Position numbers and translations under genes: made by a program. From Phycomyces blakesleeanus NRRL 1555(-) (taxonomy: Eukaryota; Mucoromycota; Mucoromycetes; Mucorales; Phycomycetaceae): a stretch of DNA of 64,000 bases. Under the pieces are notes generated by a model. It was not told where the DNA came from. It saw nothing but the letters and a program-made list of their open reading frames with translations, and made no database searches. Location: the NCBI RefSeq assembly GCF_001638985.1, contig NW_017265148.1, positions 575,367-639,366 of the forward strand, in the 5' to 3' direction. Below, in pieces: positions 32,346-44,006 of this stretch (the first letter of the stretch is position 1; each line of letters starts with the position of its first letter).

Positions 32346-32461
32346 GGGGACAGGGTGTTACACAAGCTTATAGTGAGTAGTCCGGCAGATAATTAGAGGC
32401 GTGGCTACTTTTAACTTGTCCGGCAGACATCCATCATTTCTGTGTGTAACACCCTGTCCCC
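32346..32461. repeat. Hairpin-forming repeat inside the left end of MULE B
   Basis: GGGGACAGGGTGTTACACA (32346-32364) has its exact 19-bp reverse complement at 32443-32461. The loop holds two direct copies of TCCGGCAGA. It is a compound terminal structure beyond the simple TIR. Confidence 0.8.
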
Positions 32462-33344
32462 CAAAAAACAGTCACCCCCCTGTCCCCATCCAGTATAATC
32501 ACTTGTCTTTATTCACTAAGAAAAATCATGCAAAAGTGGAAGAACATTTGTCCGTAACTTTTCATTTTCATTTTTATTTATTTTTAAAAAATTCATAACT
32601 CGTTCAAAAAAATAGATAAAAATATGAGAGTAAGATGGTTGGTTTCGTTGATTTTTTCTGCATAAAGTGAGTATTTGTTTGTTTTGTAATATTTTTTGAA
32701 TCACGTTTAATGAGTGAATTACAAAAGTTCTGTACATTTCATTTGTGAAAGATTGAACAAAAAAACAACAATTTGAAAATATTAGTAAAAATCACTTGCA
32801 AATGCTTTATATCAATAGAAAATAGTAAAAAAACGTTTCAGTAAAAGTTTTAGACCATATTATTATGTAGAAAAGATATTTATTAGCAAAAACAATCTAT
32901 CTCGAATGGTTAAAAACGTGAAAAAAAGTGTATATTTTGCTTGTTTATTCAACCAAAGCATAATAAATTAACTTCAAATTTTGGATATAAAGATGTACGT
33001 ATTTTTTCAGCAATACGGCAAAATATCCAAGCTTTAGCGTTTGAATTAAGACAGAAATCTATCAAAAGCTATGCGTCGTTTCTGTTTTACATCTTTTATG
33101 GTAAAATTCACGTCTGTGATTGGATGAAGATCTTAATCAGATTGCTTATAAATGCACAGACTTTGTACTCCAAAAAATAAAAGCCAATTATATAGTCTTC
33201 CAATTAGTTGGATGCCAATAATATTCGTATTTGGGTTTTACATGTAACATTAAAATTAAAGACAGACTGAGTGCCATTGTGTTTGTTAAAAAATTAAAGA
33301 AAAAATAGGAGTAAAGTATATTAAAAGATAGAAAGATAGATAAG

Positions 33345-36300
33345 TTATATATGTGTGAGGTCAATAATATTGGAAGAATTTACGAGAGAATTTGTAGGAG
33401 AGTTAGTGATAGTAGTGGAGGGTAAAATATAAGACTTGTTCTTTGGGAACTGACCCCAATGATTCCAACTTGTGGAAAAGCAGTCAATGATACTCCCTCT
33501 ACGGATAGCATCAAAATACAGCGCATTTACCTCAGGCCAGGACCGATGTACATGAGGCTTCACTTTAATTGTTGTCCAGTGGCACCCATGTACATGGTGC
33601 AAGACCATCGGCAATGGCTTTCTTTTGAGAAGCTTCTGATCATGGAGGGAAAGGAAAGTTATGGGCAAGACGCTCCTATCATCCGAGTATACACAAACAG
33701 GCTCATTATAAGTGTCAGCTATTATTTGAGCACAGTCTGATGCAGAGAACCACATGGAAGAAGGACAGTAAGGGATGTTTTTGGCAATGACTGGGTCAAT
33801 TTCAGAGCCAAATGCAATAACCTTTGTTACCGCAGCAATATCCATTCCAAAGTTTTGCTTATAGAGCTCACAGTGAGTAGTCATTGTGACTAACATTTTC
33901 TTCTTCACCAAAGGGAACTGATTCTCTCCACTCTCTTTCAGATGTGCAAATACATAGAAACCGCACCAATCATCGGACTTGGGGTTAAATGCCAACAAAA
34001 TGGCGGCTTGATCGATTTGATCTGGCAGAGCAAAGTCGTGCACATTTTTCTTCATTTTTTTTTGGACTGGGAATATCATACCAGTAGTCATCTGGGAGGT
34101 GGTTAGGTCTTTTAATTCCAGAGGAATACTTTTCAGCTAAGAAGAAACAAAAAACAATGTAAGATTTAGCATTTACTTTCAGTAAAATATTATATCAGTT
34201 ACCTTCTTTGAGAGGCTTTTGCTTTTCAGTGAATTGGGTTTCTTTTTTGATATTTTTAATGGCTGGAAATAGTAAGCATTAGATATTATTTGTAACTTTG
34301 TAAAAATCAATAATACATACTTTTTTTAAGAGGTTTCTCCTCTAAAGGTTCCTTCATTACATCTATAATTCCTTCTTTTAAGGTTTTTCTAATTTCACTC
34401 TAGATAAACAAGACAGAATATGTATTAGATTGTGCTATTGTGTGTATGTTATCTTATTACCTTATTTTTTTTGGATAAGGAGATGCCTGTGCTTGTGATG
34501 AACAAAATCCTTTGGGAGAGCAGTTTTTCTTTTGACGTGCTTAGGTCTTCCAGAAGCTTTGATCTCACTTGACAAAGGAAAGGCAACCTCTCAGTAATCC
34601 TTTAAATTACCGGCATTATTTATAAGATCGTTTACCTTTGCCATCAGGTTACAGATTTGTTGTTCTCCTTCACATCGTCTAAACAACTGCTCAAGTTGTG
34701 CAATTGATTTCATCCACGGAACTTGTTTCTCAATTGCCACAGTACTTATACTTTCCAATTTTTCTACTTCCTTATTATGGAATGGGAGGGCAGAAGAGAG
34801 AACCCATCTTTCAGGAATGTCTGCAAGTGTGAGGGCCCGATTTCGTGGCAGAGTATGGCGGCAAGGGAGACCAAACATAGTCTTTACTCTGCAGTAACAA
34901 GCTTCACCAATAATAACCTCTTCAAGAAGTTCAGCGCGAATCGTGAACAATGCCATTCTGGAAACCGAGTGGACCAATCCACGAAGGCGCTCATCAGCAA
35001 GGATTCTTGCATCGGTCACCAACTCCTCATCCAGTCTACGATCTTGGTAGTCACCCTCAAATTGCAAGAGATATGAGCATATTTGCTCAAACGAGGAGTC
35101 CAAAGACTGGAGAGCCGAGATACTCCTTTTCAGGGCATGATGGCCACTCTCAACACGCTGTGTTGTCACACAGTCAAAGTGCTTTAGCTTATTGGTGAGG
35201 TAGCCAGCCCACTTCTCTTTGCAGCTCATCCACTCCTTCTTAAGGTACTCCTCAAAACTTTTCACTGCACCGTTTTTACCATCTTCAGACAGTCATTCAG
35301 TCTTGAGATCTTCACAAGAAGCCAACAATCTGAAAAGTTCTCTTTTCTGCATAAACTTGCCAGCATCGTCTCCAAATATCATGCTGTTTATCAAGTTGGT
35401 GCACGTATTCCTGTCTTCGCCTGCCTTCATAGTCTTCTTTGTCATCTTGGCAATGTTATTTATCATGTGCCAACCACAGAGAAGCTTTTTGTTCACGGGG
35501 AACTCGGAATCAAGGGCATTCATCAATGCCTTGCACTTGTCTGTAACAAAGATAGGGCTGTCCTCGATTCCCTCCAACACGATTGATTTCAGCGATCTTG
35601 CGAACCAGGCATAGCTTGTCTCTGTCTCATCAGAAACCTACGCAAATGCAACAGGAAAGCTCTTCAATCTTTCTCCACCAAGGTTGCTGACACCCTCTAC
35701 ACAGACTAAAGGCATCTTCGCGCAGTTTGTCTTGTAAGTGGCATCCACAATAAGAACCTCAGGAAAACGACGGGCTTTTTTTATCATCGTCTCATTTGTA
35801 AAGAAAATGTGCGTGAGGCTTTTTCTCTCATTGAATTGATAAAGGATGGAAAATCCCTTTGCTTCCATAGTTCTTATGAGCCCAGTAGCGCCATGAATTG
35901 ATGATTCACCACCACGAGAAGAGCTATACTTCAGGTTGTTGATATCGCTAATTCTCAGCTTTCTCATTCCCGTGACCTTATCTCTTGTAGCTTTCTGAAT
36001 ATCGCGAGACTTGGCATGGTTTTCTAGCATTGTCTTTGCGATAATTGCATCTTCCGAAGTCAGGAGAGACATTCTTCCCTGGTGAGAAGACGCCAAGTTG
36101 TTTGGGGTGATGGGGTGGTTATGACAATGTTCATTGTCACCGCGGGCAGGCAAGGGAAGGTATCTCTGACTCTTATTTTTAAAAGAAAATCTCAATAGGA
36201 AGGGGCATCCAGTGAGGGAAGAGTTAGGGGCCTTCTTTCTTTTATCCTCGCTGATGTTACGCTTATCACGATAGGCACCAGCCTTTGAACAAGCAAGGTG

Positions 36301-36471
36301 AAGTGTTGGAAACTTTCCATCCTTAATTTTGACGGTAAAGTTGTTAGAAAGGGCGTACTCGTTTACGGCCTCCAAAACGCTTTGTTTGTCGGGATAACCA
36401 TTCTCTGGGAATGAGAGGGTTGTTTTAACAGAATACATCTTGTCAATGGGGATAGCGAAGTTGGTGTTCAT
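33345..36471 (-). pseudogene. MULE transposase fused to an OTU cysteine protease domain, stops in frame
   Basis: From ATG 36471 the N-terminal Cys/His zinc-finger region (residues ~50-120) precedes the MULE core: VDATYKTN (first catalytic Asp), TDKCKALMNAL, CGWHMINN, then a SWIM-like CYCRVKTMFGLPCRH. The frame is uninterrupted by indels from 36471 to about 34480 but has stops at 35638 (TAG for Trp), 35293 (TGA) and 34591 (TGA). Small exons with GT-AG introns follow to 34100. The last exon, ending 33345, is an OTU-type domain: DDWCGF (catalytic Cys; the common form is DGNCGF) and HGCHWTTI (catalytic His). An A9 run at ~34050 seems to need one base shift to join it. OTU- and Ulp1-type proteases are known partners of MULE transposases. 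Non-functional as written. Confidence 0.8.
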
Positions 36472-36751
36472 ATTTAATAAAAGAGCACTGTAGTTATATA
36501 AGTATTTTTATTGATTCATGTACGCAATGTACGCAATGTATGCAATGTACACAACGTAAAAAAGACATCATATCTCGTTATTTGGAAATATTATTTTTTA
36601 TTCTTACAACTAAATGTTAATGACTTTAAAAAAGGGGGTGTTTTTATTTTTCCCGGGAAATTGGAATGATCTAAAGATGGGGACAGGGGTGTGCTTATAA
36701 CGATGGAGCAAGGTGTGCTTATAAATGATGGGGACAAGGGTGTGCTTATAA
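36472..36751. other. MULE B upstream region with G-rich tandem units
   Basis: Ends in three tandem ~25-bp units containing GGTGTGCTTATAA (36675-36751). The last unit was the LINE target; related single units occur in MULE A near 28690. Confidence 0.6.
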
Positions 36752-37634
36752 TTTTTTTTTTTTTGTAAGGAGGCTGGGCCTCAGAAATTTTATTGAGCTT
36801 AACAATTCTAAGAGGAAGAGGAAGTCACAATCCTGTTTTTGGGTTTCATATTTTCTATGTGTTTTTGGGTTTTTAAATTATATGTAAAATGAGTGAGTAG
36901 CTAGTCTGAAAGAGGCAGGGATAGTTCCGCATGAAAACGGGTGACAAGAGAAGCAGCAGTGACAAGGACTGATGTACTCAGGAAAGGAGCATCGTCAAAC
37001 ACAAAGGACCAGTGATGGCGCCAGATTGCGAGGAGGATACAGCTGACAAGAGAAACGGCGGGAATGTCTGGAGTGAGGGATGGCGGGAGACGGAAGGAAA
37101 AAAGAGCAGAATGAATGTCTTGCGTGGAGGGCACGTTGCCAAAATGGGTTGACCAAAAAATAGTCCAGGCGGAGAACTTTGGGGGACAAGTGAACAGAAA
37201 GTGAGATGTAGATTCCTTGATGTCACCGCATATGGGGCAGGACCCGTCAGGAAAGATGGTAGGGACAGTTTGGTGTAGAACGGAGCGACACGACAGCTTG
37301 TTGTGAAGAGCGCGGAACCATAAAGAACGGACAGAATGGTGGATGGGAGCGGACCAGAACGTGCGCCATTGGTGGGTGTGGAGAGGAGGGACAGGGTTGT
37401 CTGGGGACGGGGTGCAAAGGGTGCGGAACGTTTTGGGTGAGAATGGTTTGCGAGGTATTATGGGAAACATACTGGTGAAGAAGGGGCTGGGGTCCACATG
37501 CGACACAATGGGAGAGGAAGGTGGAGGAAGGAGACCATCAAGCAAGGAATGTGGGAGAAGAGAGCGGAAGAAGAAAGGTTGTAAAAGAACGGAATGGTTG
37601 TCGACTTGACGGAAGAACTTGGTGATGATGCGAG
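36752..37634 (-). mobile_element. 5'-truncated LINE (non-LTR retrotransposon) inside MULE B
   Basis: On the minus strand it ends in a 13-A tail (T13 at 36752-36764). It is flanked by GGGTGTGCTTATAA at 36738-36751 and again at 37635-37648, a 14-bp target site duplication. Copy A of the MULE has uninterrupted sequence at the equivalent place. Its GC content is clearly higher than its surroundings. A caution: the target lies in a short tandem array containing the same motif. Confidence 0.85.
36901..37632 (-). pseudogene. C-terminal end of a LINE reverse transcriptase polyprotein
   Basis: The open frame runs from the 5' truncation point to a stop at 36901. It carries the zf-RVT-type motif C-x2-C-x8-H-x4-C (CPICGDIKES...HFLFTCP) preceded by a WFRALHNKLSCR block, typical of the C-terminus of LINE ORF2. 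The RT and endonuclease domains are absent by 5' truncation. There are no internal stops, so the insertion is younger than the decay of MULE B. Confidence 0.8.
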
Positions 37635-37785
37635 GGGTGTGCTTATAAAGGATGGGGACGGGGGGTTCCTCAAGACAGGTTATATCCAGGCCTCAGACCA
37701 GCAGTCACCTTAAATTGTGCGGTGCAGTTACCCCCCGTCCCCATAGCCAAAAACCCCCCGTCCCCTAAGATCGCTGAAAGATGAT

Positions 37786-37951
37786 TAGATTCCATATAAC
37801 TCACGTGCAGAGTACCTCTCTTTCTTTTTAATGGTTTGATGTAAGTCATGTGATTTATAACTTCCTTTCTTTTTAACTGTTTTAAAAGTGCGATCGTAAG
37901 TCATGTGATATACAGGGCCGGTTGATTTTAATAATATGTATGATGATGAAA

Positions 37952-37992
<41 letters not shown>

Positions 37993-38003
37993 ATATATAT
38001 ATA
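37786..38003. repeat. LTR-family fragment and (GAT)n/(AT)n microsatellite
   Basis: 37786-37942 repeats 31545-31655 (CACGTGCAGAGTAYCTC, GCGATCGTAAGT, GATATACAGGGCCGGTTGAT) with an internal ~55-bp duplication. A (GAT)n tract (37940-37990) and (AT)n follow. Confidence 0.7.
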
Positions 38004-38326
38004 TAAATTCAAAGCTAAAAAATAACGGTAACATATACAATCATCCAAAGTTTCAATTTACGAAATAAGAAGTGGCACGTCAGTTACAGCCACGAGTACC
38101 CTTATTTGTATGTAGGTATGTATGTATACATATCTTGAAGTCACAATTTTATTTTATTAATGCTGTAATAAAAGGGAGTGGATAAAAGCTATGGCTTATG
38201 CATAGTAACATATAAACAAATAGGGATATAAAATAACAATATCCCTGAGTTGGGCATATTTTCTCCTCCATTCTTTTTTTTTTATAAATATATTGTGTGT
38301 GTCTGAGATTTAAAATCAGGCGCAGA
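38004..38326. other. Spacer downstream of the gag-like gene
   Basis: AT-rich, with no LTR, primer binding site or pol-like frame that would go with the gag-like gene. Confidence 0.5.
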
Positions 38327-39661
38327 TCAACTAGATGGGGCTGTGTAGGTTCCATTCATTGTTACATCGTCGTCATGCAGAGATCCGCTCCGAAGATCAA
38401 AGGCTGAGCTGGCATCGGCAAAAGCATTATGGATGGAGCGCAAGGGCAAATGTGGCTGGAGTTTTTCCCTATCACAATACTGTCCCTGACGCTGAGTGTG
38501 AGACCGTAAACATACCCGGGAACTACCAGCATGCGAGCCATAACCATAGCCATTTTGAGAGGACATCTTGATTACCTTTCCGGAGTGAACAGTGCATAGT
38601 GTTGTTTTTGTCAGTCGGCATTCTTCGGAAATATTGAATGAATGGTGAGATCCGTTGTCGTACTTATAAACATGTCTGCAGATTGTGTTACAGCTAGGAG
38701 GAGCACATTGGGGACCCTGAGGTAAGGATGTAGCTTCATTATGGAAACCGGCAGATTGATTTATCAAGTAGTTGTTGTGGAGCATGTGGGCAATTGTGCT
38801 TATTTGACTTAAGCTACACCTGTCTTCGGCCGATAATTTTGTTTGGGCAAGTCGCACTTGATGGGCCACGTCAGTAGGCAGAGATCGAATGTACAGTGTA
38901 TATGTCATGAGGTTGTCGGGAGCACCTGCTTCCCTACGAGCCTTCTGAAATCGGTCAGTATAAGCCGCAACTGATTCGTCCTTATTCATCGTCATTTTCA
39001 TTAATTTCATAGTAAGAAGGACCTGCTGTCTGGCAGTATTAACACTGTACATACGCACAAGTGTGCTACGAACGATTGACCAAGGCAATATAGGATCATT
39101 GCGGAGAAATGAATTCAAGACTGGTAGCTGCACTTTTGCAATTGACATAGGGAAAAGTGTACTCCAACAAGTATCAAGCGACTGACCATTGGCAAGAACT
39201 ATGGCTTCAAATTGATCCAGAAACTCATCTATTGAAAAGAATACATCGTTTTCTCCGTGTACTAGACTGGTAACATCAGGTTGGATATATGGAGTGTTGG
39301 TAGGTATAGGACAGCCGAGCTCTTCTTTTGAATGAGATTGAAGCATATAAGTATGGTTAAGTTTGGCTTGAATTGATTCAAGAATCTCCAGATCATGCTG
39401 TGCTTCAGAGATGGAAATGTGAATCGTCTTCTGATAATTGTTTTTATGGTCTTGGTCTTGGTCTTCGCTTTGGTTTAGGTTTTGGTTTTGATCAACGGTG
39501 TCGTTCAAAACTTCGACAAGATTTTCCAGACGAGCGCGAAGATTTTCAATCGTTTGTTTGATATATTGAGGGCTTGTAATTGTGGTATCTTTAGATGATC
39601 TGTTTACAGAAGTAATTTCAGGCATAGATATGTTGGAAATTAAGGGAGGAGTATTGGGCAT
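38327..39661 (-). CDS. Gag-like protein without pol or LTRs (444 aa)
   Basis: ATG 39661 (ATAAATATGCCC context) to TGA 38327, with no internal stop. Residues ~35-75 look coiled-coil and Gln/Asn/Asp-rich. A retrotransposon gag domain lies at ~150-285: FFSIDEFLDQFEAIVLANGQ, the LPVLNSFLRNDP and VRMYSVNTARQQV blocks, then VAAYTDRFQKARREAG. The C-terminal third has scattered Cys/His (CRHVYKYDNGSHH...EEC) rather than a clear CCHC knuckle, and then low complexity. No LTR, protease or RT is seen within several kb on either side. Every other retroelement coding region here except the flagged gag at 1604 is broken or truncated, so an intact lone gag may be a domesticated gene. The alternative is a gag left by a truncated young element. 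Confidence 0.65.
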   Translation of the reverse strand: MPNTPPLISNISMPEITSVNRSSKDTTITSPQYIKQTIENLRARLENLVEVLNDTVDQNQNLNQSEDQDQDHKNNYQKTIHISISEAQHDLEILESIQAKLNHTYMLQSHSKEELGCPIPTNTPYIQPDVTSLVHGENDVFFSIDEFLDQFEAIVLANGQSLDTCWSTLFPMSIAKVQLPVLNSFLRNDPILPWSIVRSTLVRMYSVNTARQQVLLTMKLMKMTMNKDESVAAYTDRFQKARREAGAPDNLMTYTLYIRSLPTDVAHQVRLAQTKLSAEDRCSLSQISTIAHMLHNNYLINQSAGFHNEATSLPQGPQCAPPSCNTICRHVYKYDNGSHHSFNISEECRLTKTTLCTVHSGKVIKMSSQNGYGYGSHAGSSRVCLRSHTQRQGQYCDREKLQPHLPLRSIHNAFADASSAFDLRSGSLHDDDVTMNGTYTAPSS

Positions 39662-41386
39662 ATTTATTAAATAAACTAAAGTAAAATAAAGTAAAATAAG
39701 AAAAGATACAAAAGAATGCGTGGGTTTAGGTATACTAGAATTATAGACCACCAAAAACAAAAGGAAAAAAAAACAAAAGGATGAGTATTGAATGAGATTT
39801 GTAAATTTGCTTTTTATACGAGTATATATATATCATTTTATATAATTTTATTTGCTCTAGTTTAATATTCATTTTATTTTGACATACAGCCAATCGGCAA
39901 ACACATTGTTATTTGGTAAAGATTGTCATAAAACATCTTAAAACTTAGTGTCGCCTTTCACAACAGTGCCCTAGCTAGCTCGGCTGTCAATTGAATAAGG
40001 CAGTGCTTGTGTATTCCGACCTGAGTCCAAACCACTTCTATTGTTCCTATTTAACATAGTGTGACATGGAAATTGCACAAAATGCCCTCTTATTCTCTAT
40101 ACGTAAAATACATCGGATACGGTAAATAGCTTCCGTTGTAATATTTCAACTTCCAAAAAACAAACGAACATAAAAACTCGCAGCTGTGAAATATTTGCAA
40201 AACAAATACCGCAAACAGCGTGCATTGGCTGATGGGGTATGTGCACTGCTTTATATAATTGTTAAGTATCACTTATAATTTAGTTACTATAATTTTATTT
40301 TGTGACAGAATTAAGCCAACAGATTACAAAACGATAAGGACCAAAATCTTCCTTCTCACTCTAATTTTTTTAACTTCTATAAATGTCATATTATCCAAGT
40401 ATATAATACGCTACTGTTCATTTAATGGACCGGTCGAACGGGAGTCTGAGAGCACTGATGGGTATTGAAGCCATATGGATAACAGGTGATTTTATCTGGG
40501 GTGCAACAGTTTGTGTTCCCTTTTAATTCGGGGTGTGTCGTTCTGGACCAATTGAACACAAATTCGATGGAATATATATATTATTGCTCAAAAAGGTATG
40601 CGCAAAGTGCACGAAATTTCAAGATTGGCATATATTAAGACCAACCATACGCTTGGTATCAGCGCTTTTGGAATACAGTGTGTATATTTATATAAAAAAA
40701 TGACGGAAATGCCATTTTAGAGCTATCAGTACTCTCGATGGGTAGTTTTAAGAATTTTTAGAGTAGTTATATTATTATTTTTACCACACACACACATATA
40801 TATATATATGGCCAGACTATACGTATAAAAGTCTCGATAAAGTGACATTAATTAAGTATATAAATGATACCACAAGTAAACCAAAGAAAAGGAAATGGTC
40901 ATATTAAGCCAAGTAAACAAATAACACACATATGTAGATAATAAAATGCTTATCAATGTAGCTTAATATCCAACTGTAAAAGGAATACTCTTCAAATATG
41001 TAACTGCAAAATATATTCTGGAAGTTCAAATGAATATATTTTATATATTTTAAAAAAAATTGGCTCGAAAAAACCTAGGACTTTCTCAACATAGATTCTA
41101 GGAACAAATGAGACCATGACAATTAAGAGAGAGAGAGAGAGAGATGCTATATTGTGTATTCTCAACAATATTATTTTCGATAGACAATATAAAATAAATC
41201 GGAAACACTATTTAATATTCTCTTTGGGCTTTTGTAATATTCTAACTGTCATAACAATTATTGATTATAAGCATATATATATCATCATCATCGCCAATTT
41301 TTCCAATATGAAAGATTTCTGAAAACTTCAAAGCGTTTAATTAACATAATCTTTCTGGTTATTATTGGGTTAGGTGTAATTTCATA

Positions 41387-41429
<43 letters not shown>

Positions 41430-44006
41430 TGGCTTGGCACAACCTCAAACAACAATATATAATTTTTAATTTTACTTAAATGTACCGTCAATTAGGAAGA
41501 AATTTTCCACAAATATGGTCGGGGAAGTAGTGGTAAATGGTATATGGATGAGTAACACAGCAATTATGTAAAGGAGTGTAATAAATATATTTCAATTCAA
41601 CACGATCGATAATAAATTATTAGCGATGCATATACGATCTATGACAGAACTTACAATTAAGGATAAAGAGCATACTGTATTCCAGAGTATAGTGCTACAG
41701 TGTTATAGTTTTCTCTTTCTGGGCTAGGATGACCAAGCTATTAGATCTGTCTAGATTGACCACCCTATTCATTGGATCCAGATAAACGATTTTTTTTTAT
41801 GCTCAAAAGAAAGAAATAATCAAGAGTTAATCGCACAAATGTTATCCAATCAAATCCCAAGCACTTCTAGCTCGTATAAAAGTACTAAATATTATTTGAC
41901 GTATTCTGATTAACCTTAAATTATCAATTTCTGGGAATGGTATATTCTAGAGGTATTAGGCTTTGTGTAGGGTTTTTATTATATATATATATATATATTC
42001 CTACTCTGGACACCAATCTAGCTTCTTTGGTGTCACTCACCGAGACAGCTGGTGAGGTTGAGTACCGATACTTGTTATCAAAGAAAACCAATTGATTCAA
42101 ACAAAGTGAAAGTTTCAAAAATTAAAAGTATTCAATAAGACTAGACTATTAAGTGTTCTATAGCTAAGATAATATATTTCTTTTATATAAGTGAGCCTAA
42201 TAATATAAGCTATACAAATTTGTTAGATAAATAGAAAAGAAAAGCAGTAAATATAAAATCTGCCGAACGTGTGTATGTGTGTGGACTATAACTGGTATCA
42301 TTTTAGCATTTTATGCTCTGGAGAGTAGCTTTAAATTGGCATATTGTGTATGTGCGTGTCTTTTTTCTCAAAGAAAAAAAAAAGGTTAATAATTAAATTC
42401 TTGGTGGTTTAGATTTCAAATTAAACAAGAGTTTTTTACTTGGCTGCCAAAAGTTTTACAGCTCTGTAACACCATCGTGTCCAAGAACCAACCATCGTTG
42501 GGGGTAAGCTCGAATTATGGGAAAAAAAATCTTCTTATATTCTGTGATACCATGTCATCGCCCTTTTATTAAAGGCCCAGGACAGTTTGATTTGATGGAG
42601 ATCTGACCGAGAAAGGGTTTGAGCTCCATTATTTTTGGCTTGTATTCGGATCGCCAACATAACGCGTGTTTCTGCCAAACAGCCAGAGAAAGCGTGAGAA
42701 ATATAGTTGCACAAAATACACATCGACCTTCCAGAAAGTCGGTCATACTATATTCTATACGGGTATTACATCAAAAGAAGCACAACTAAGACTCTTCTCG
42801 GATATTTGTATGAATCTAGCACACTCCAAATAGCATTACTATTATACATAAATATAAACATAAGAGTATCAAAAGAATTGGCAAATCTACTGGACACAAA
42901 TACAAAATTTTATATTTTCAAGCTTCTCTTATCCTTAGTATGTTTAGTAATAGGAAACTCACCATATATAACAATAATGTCAAGTTAGAGCATCTGTAAC
43001 TATCCCTGCAAAAATAAGGCGTAGTTATATCTTCTGTAATATATCGCTTGATTGGTCAATCTTCTTTAATCGCTAGCTGGTTATAGTTAAGCTGATAAAG
43101 AAAGACAAGAGAACATTTGAATCTTCAACCAAGTTACTTCCAGCTCCAATATACTTTTATATATGTGCTACTGGAGTAATTTTAACTCTATGCGAGATAA
43201 TACAGCTGGTAAGAATACAAGAAAAATAAATATATATATCTATATAAGAAGTAATATATGCCATGAGAGAATCAAGAATAAGTAATTAGGTACTGATGGC
43301 ACCAGAATTGGGAACAGATTTCAGCAGGAATATGAACTCTAAAGAAGGATTCACTTTAGAAACTCGGGTGATCGATTTATAGATCCATAATACAAAACAA
43401 TACCGCAGAGCAATACAAGCAGGTACAGAAACTAATTTTAAAACATACTAGGTAATTTGAAGGGCCTGGGGAGACATATGTCTTTCATCTAAACATGATT
43501 TTCTTCTCAATCCAATTGGCAAAGGAAGAACACTAGCCAATAAGAGTCGTTTGAACTTTTTTTTTGAACTTTTCAGTTTGTCCATACCAAACACTTTTAA
43601 ATATTGAGCAGAATATTCGTTGATGTCACTTTTTGATTACGTCATTTTTTAATCAGTTATCAATATAAACCTTTGAAACTCTTTTATTTTTCAAAAATTA
43701 TTTCAATGTATTGAAAAAGTACTGCGAAATAACATCACTATGATGATTCTTCATCCTTGTTCTGGAGTAAATAGTGTATTTCCTTGGAAGTGCAGGTTTT
43801 TGCAAAGACAGTCAATTGTATGTGGCCGATGCCTAGCATCAAAGAATTCTGAGTGATGATTATTTAAAAAAAAAAAAGAAAAAGAAAATAAAATAAAATT
43901 GGGATCCCCATCTCATAAACAATGGATTTACATACATACATGTATATATATATATATAAATGCATAAAGAGATGAAATTTGTAAGTTTTGTTTGGTTCCT
44001 CTTTCT
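39662..44006. other. 4.3 kb without recognisable genes
   Basis: AT-rich intergenic DNA with microsatellites: (CA)n/(TA)n at ~40785-40810, (GA)n at 41130-41145, (AAT)n at 41387-41427 and (TA)n at ~41980-41998. No frame looks coding and no terminal repeats are noticed. It separates the transposon-rich left part from the genic right part. Confidence 0.6.

Larger units (their letters stand above)
32317..37771 (-). mobile_element. MULE copy B, with nested LINE
   Basis: Both ends read inward ATCTTAGGGGAC(A/G)GGGGG followed by a G-rich block with TTTTTGG and ATGGGGAC. It spans 5.45 kb including an 0.88-kb LINE. It carries one long gene on the minus strand. I could not identify a 9-bp target duplication. 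The flanks at 31545-31655 and 37786-37942 are related LTR sequences in the same orientation, so it may have inserted within a retrotransposon. Confidence 0.75.

Noticed and set aside
42535..42746. Two overlapping minus-strand frames of ~62 codons
   Set aside because: No domain, no splice support and no conservation signal; likely chance.
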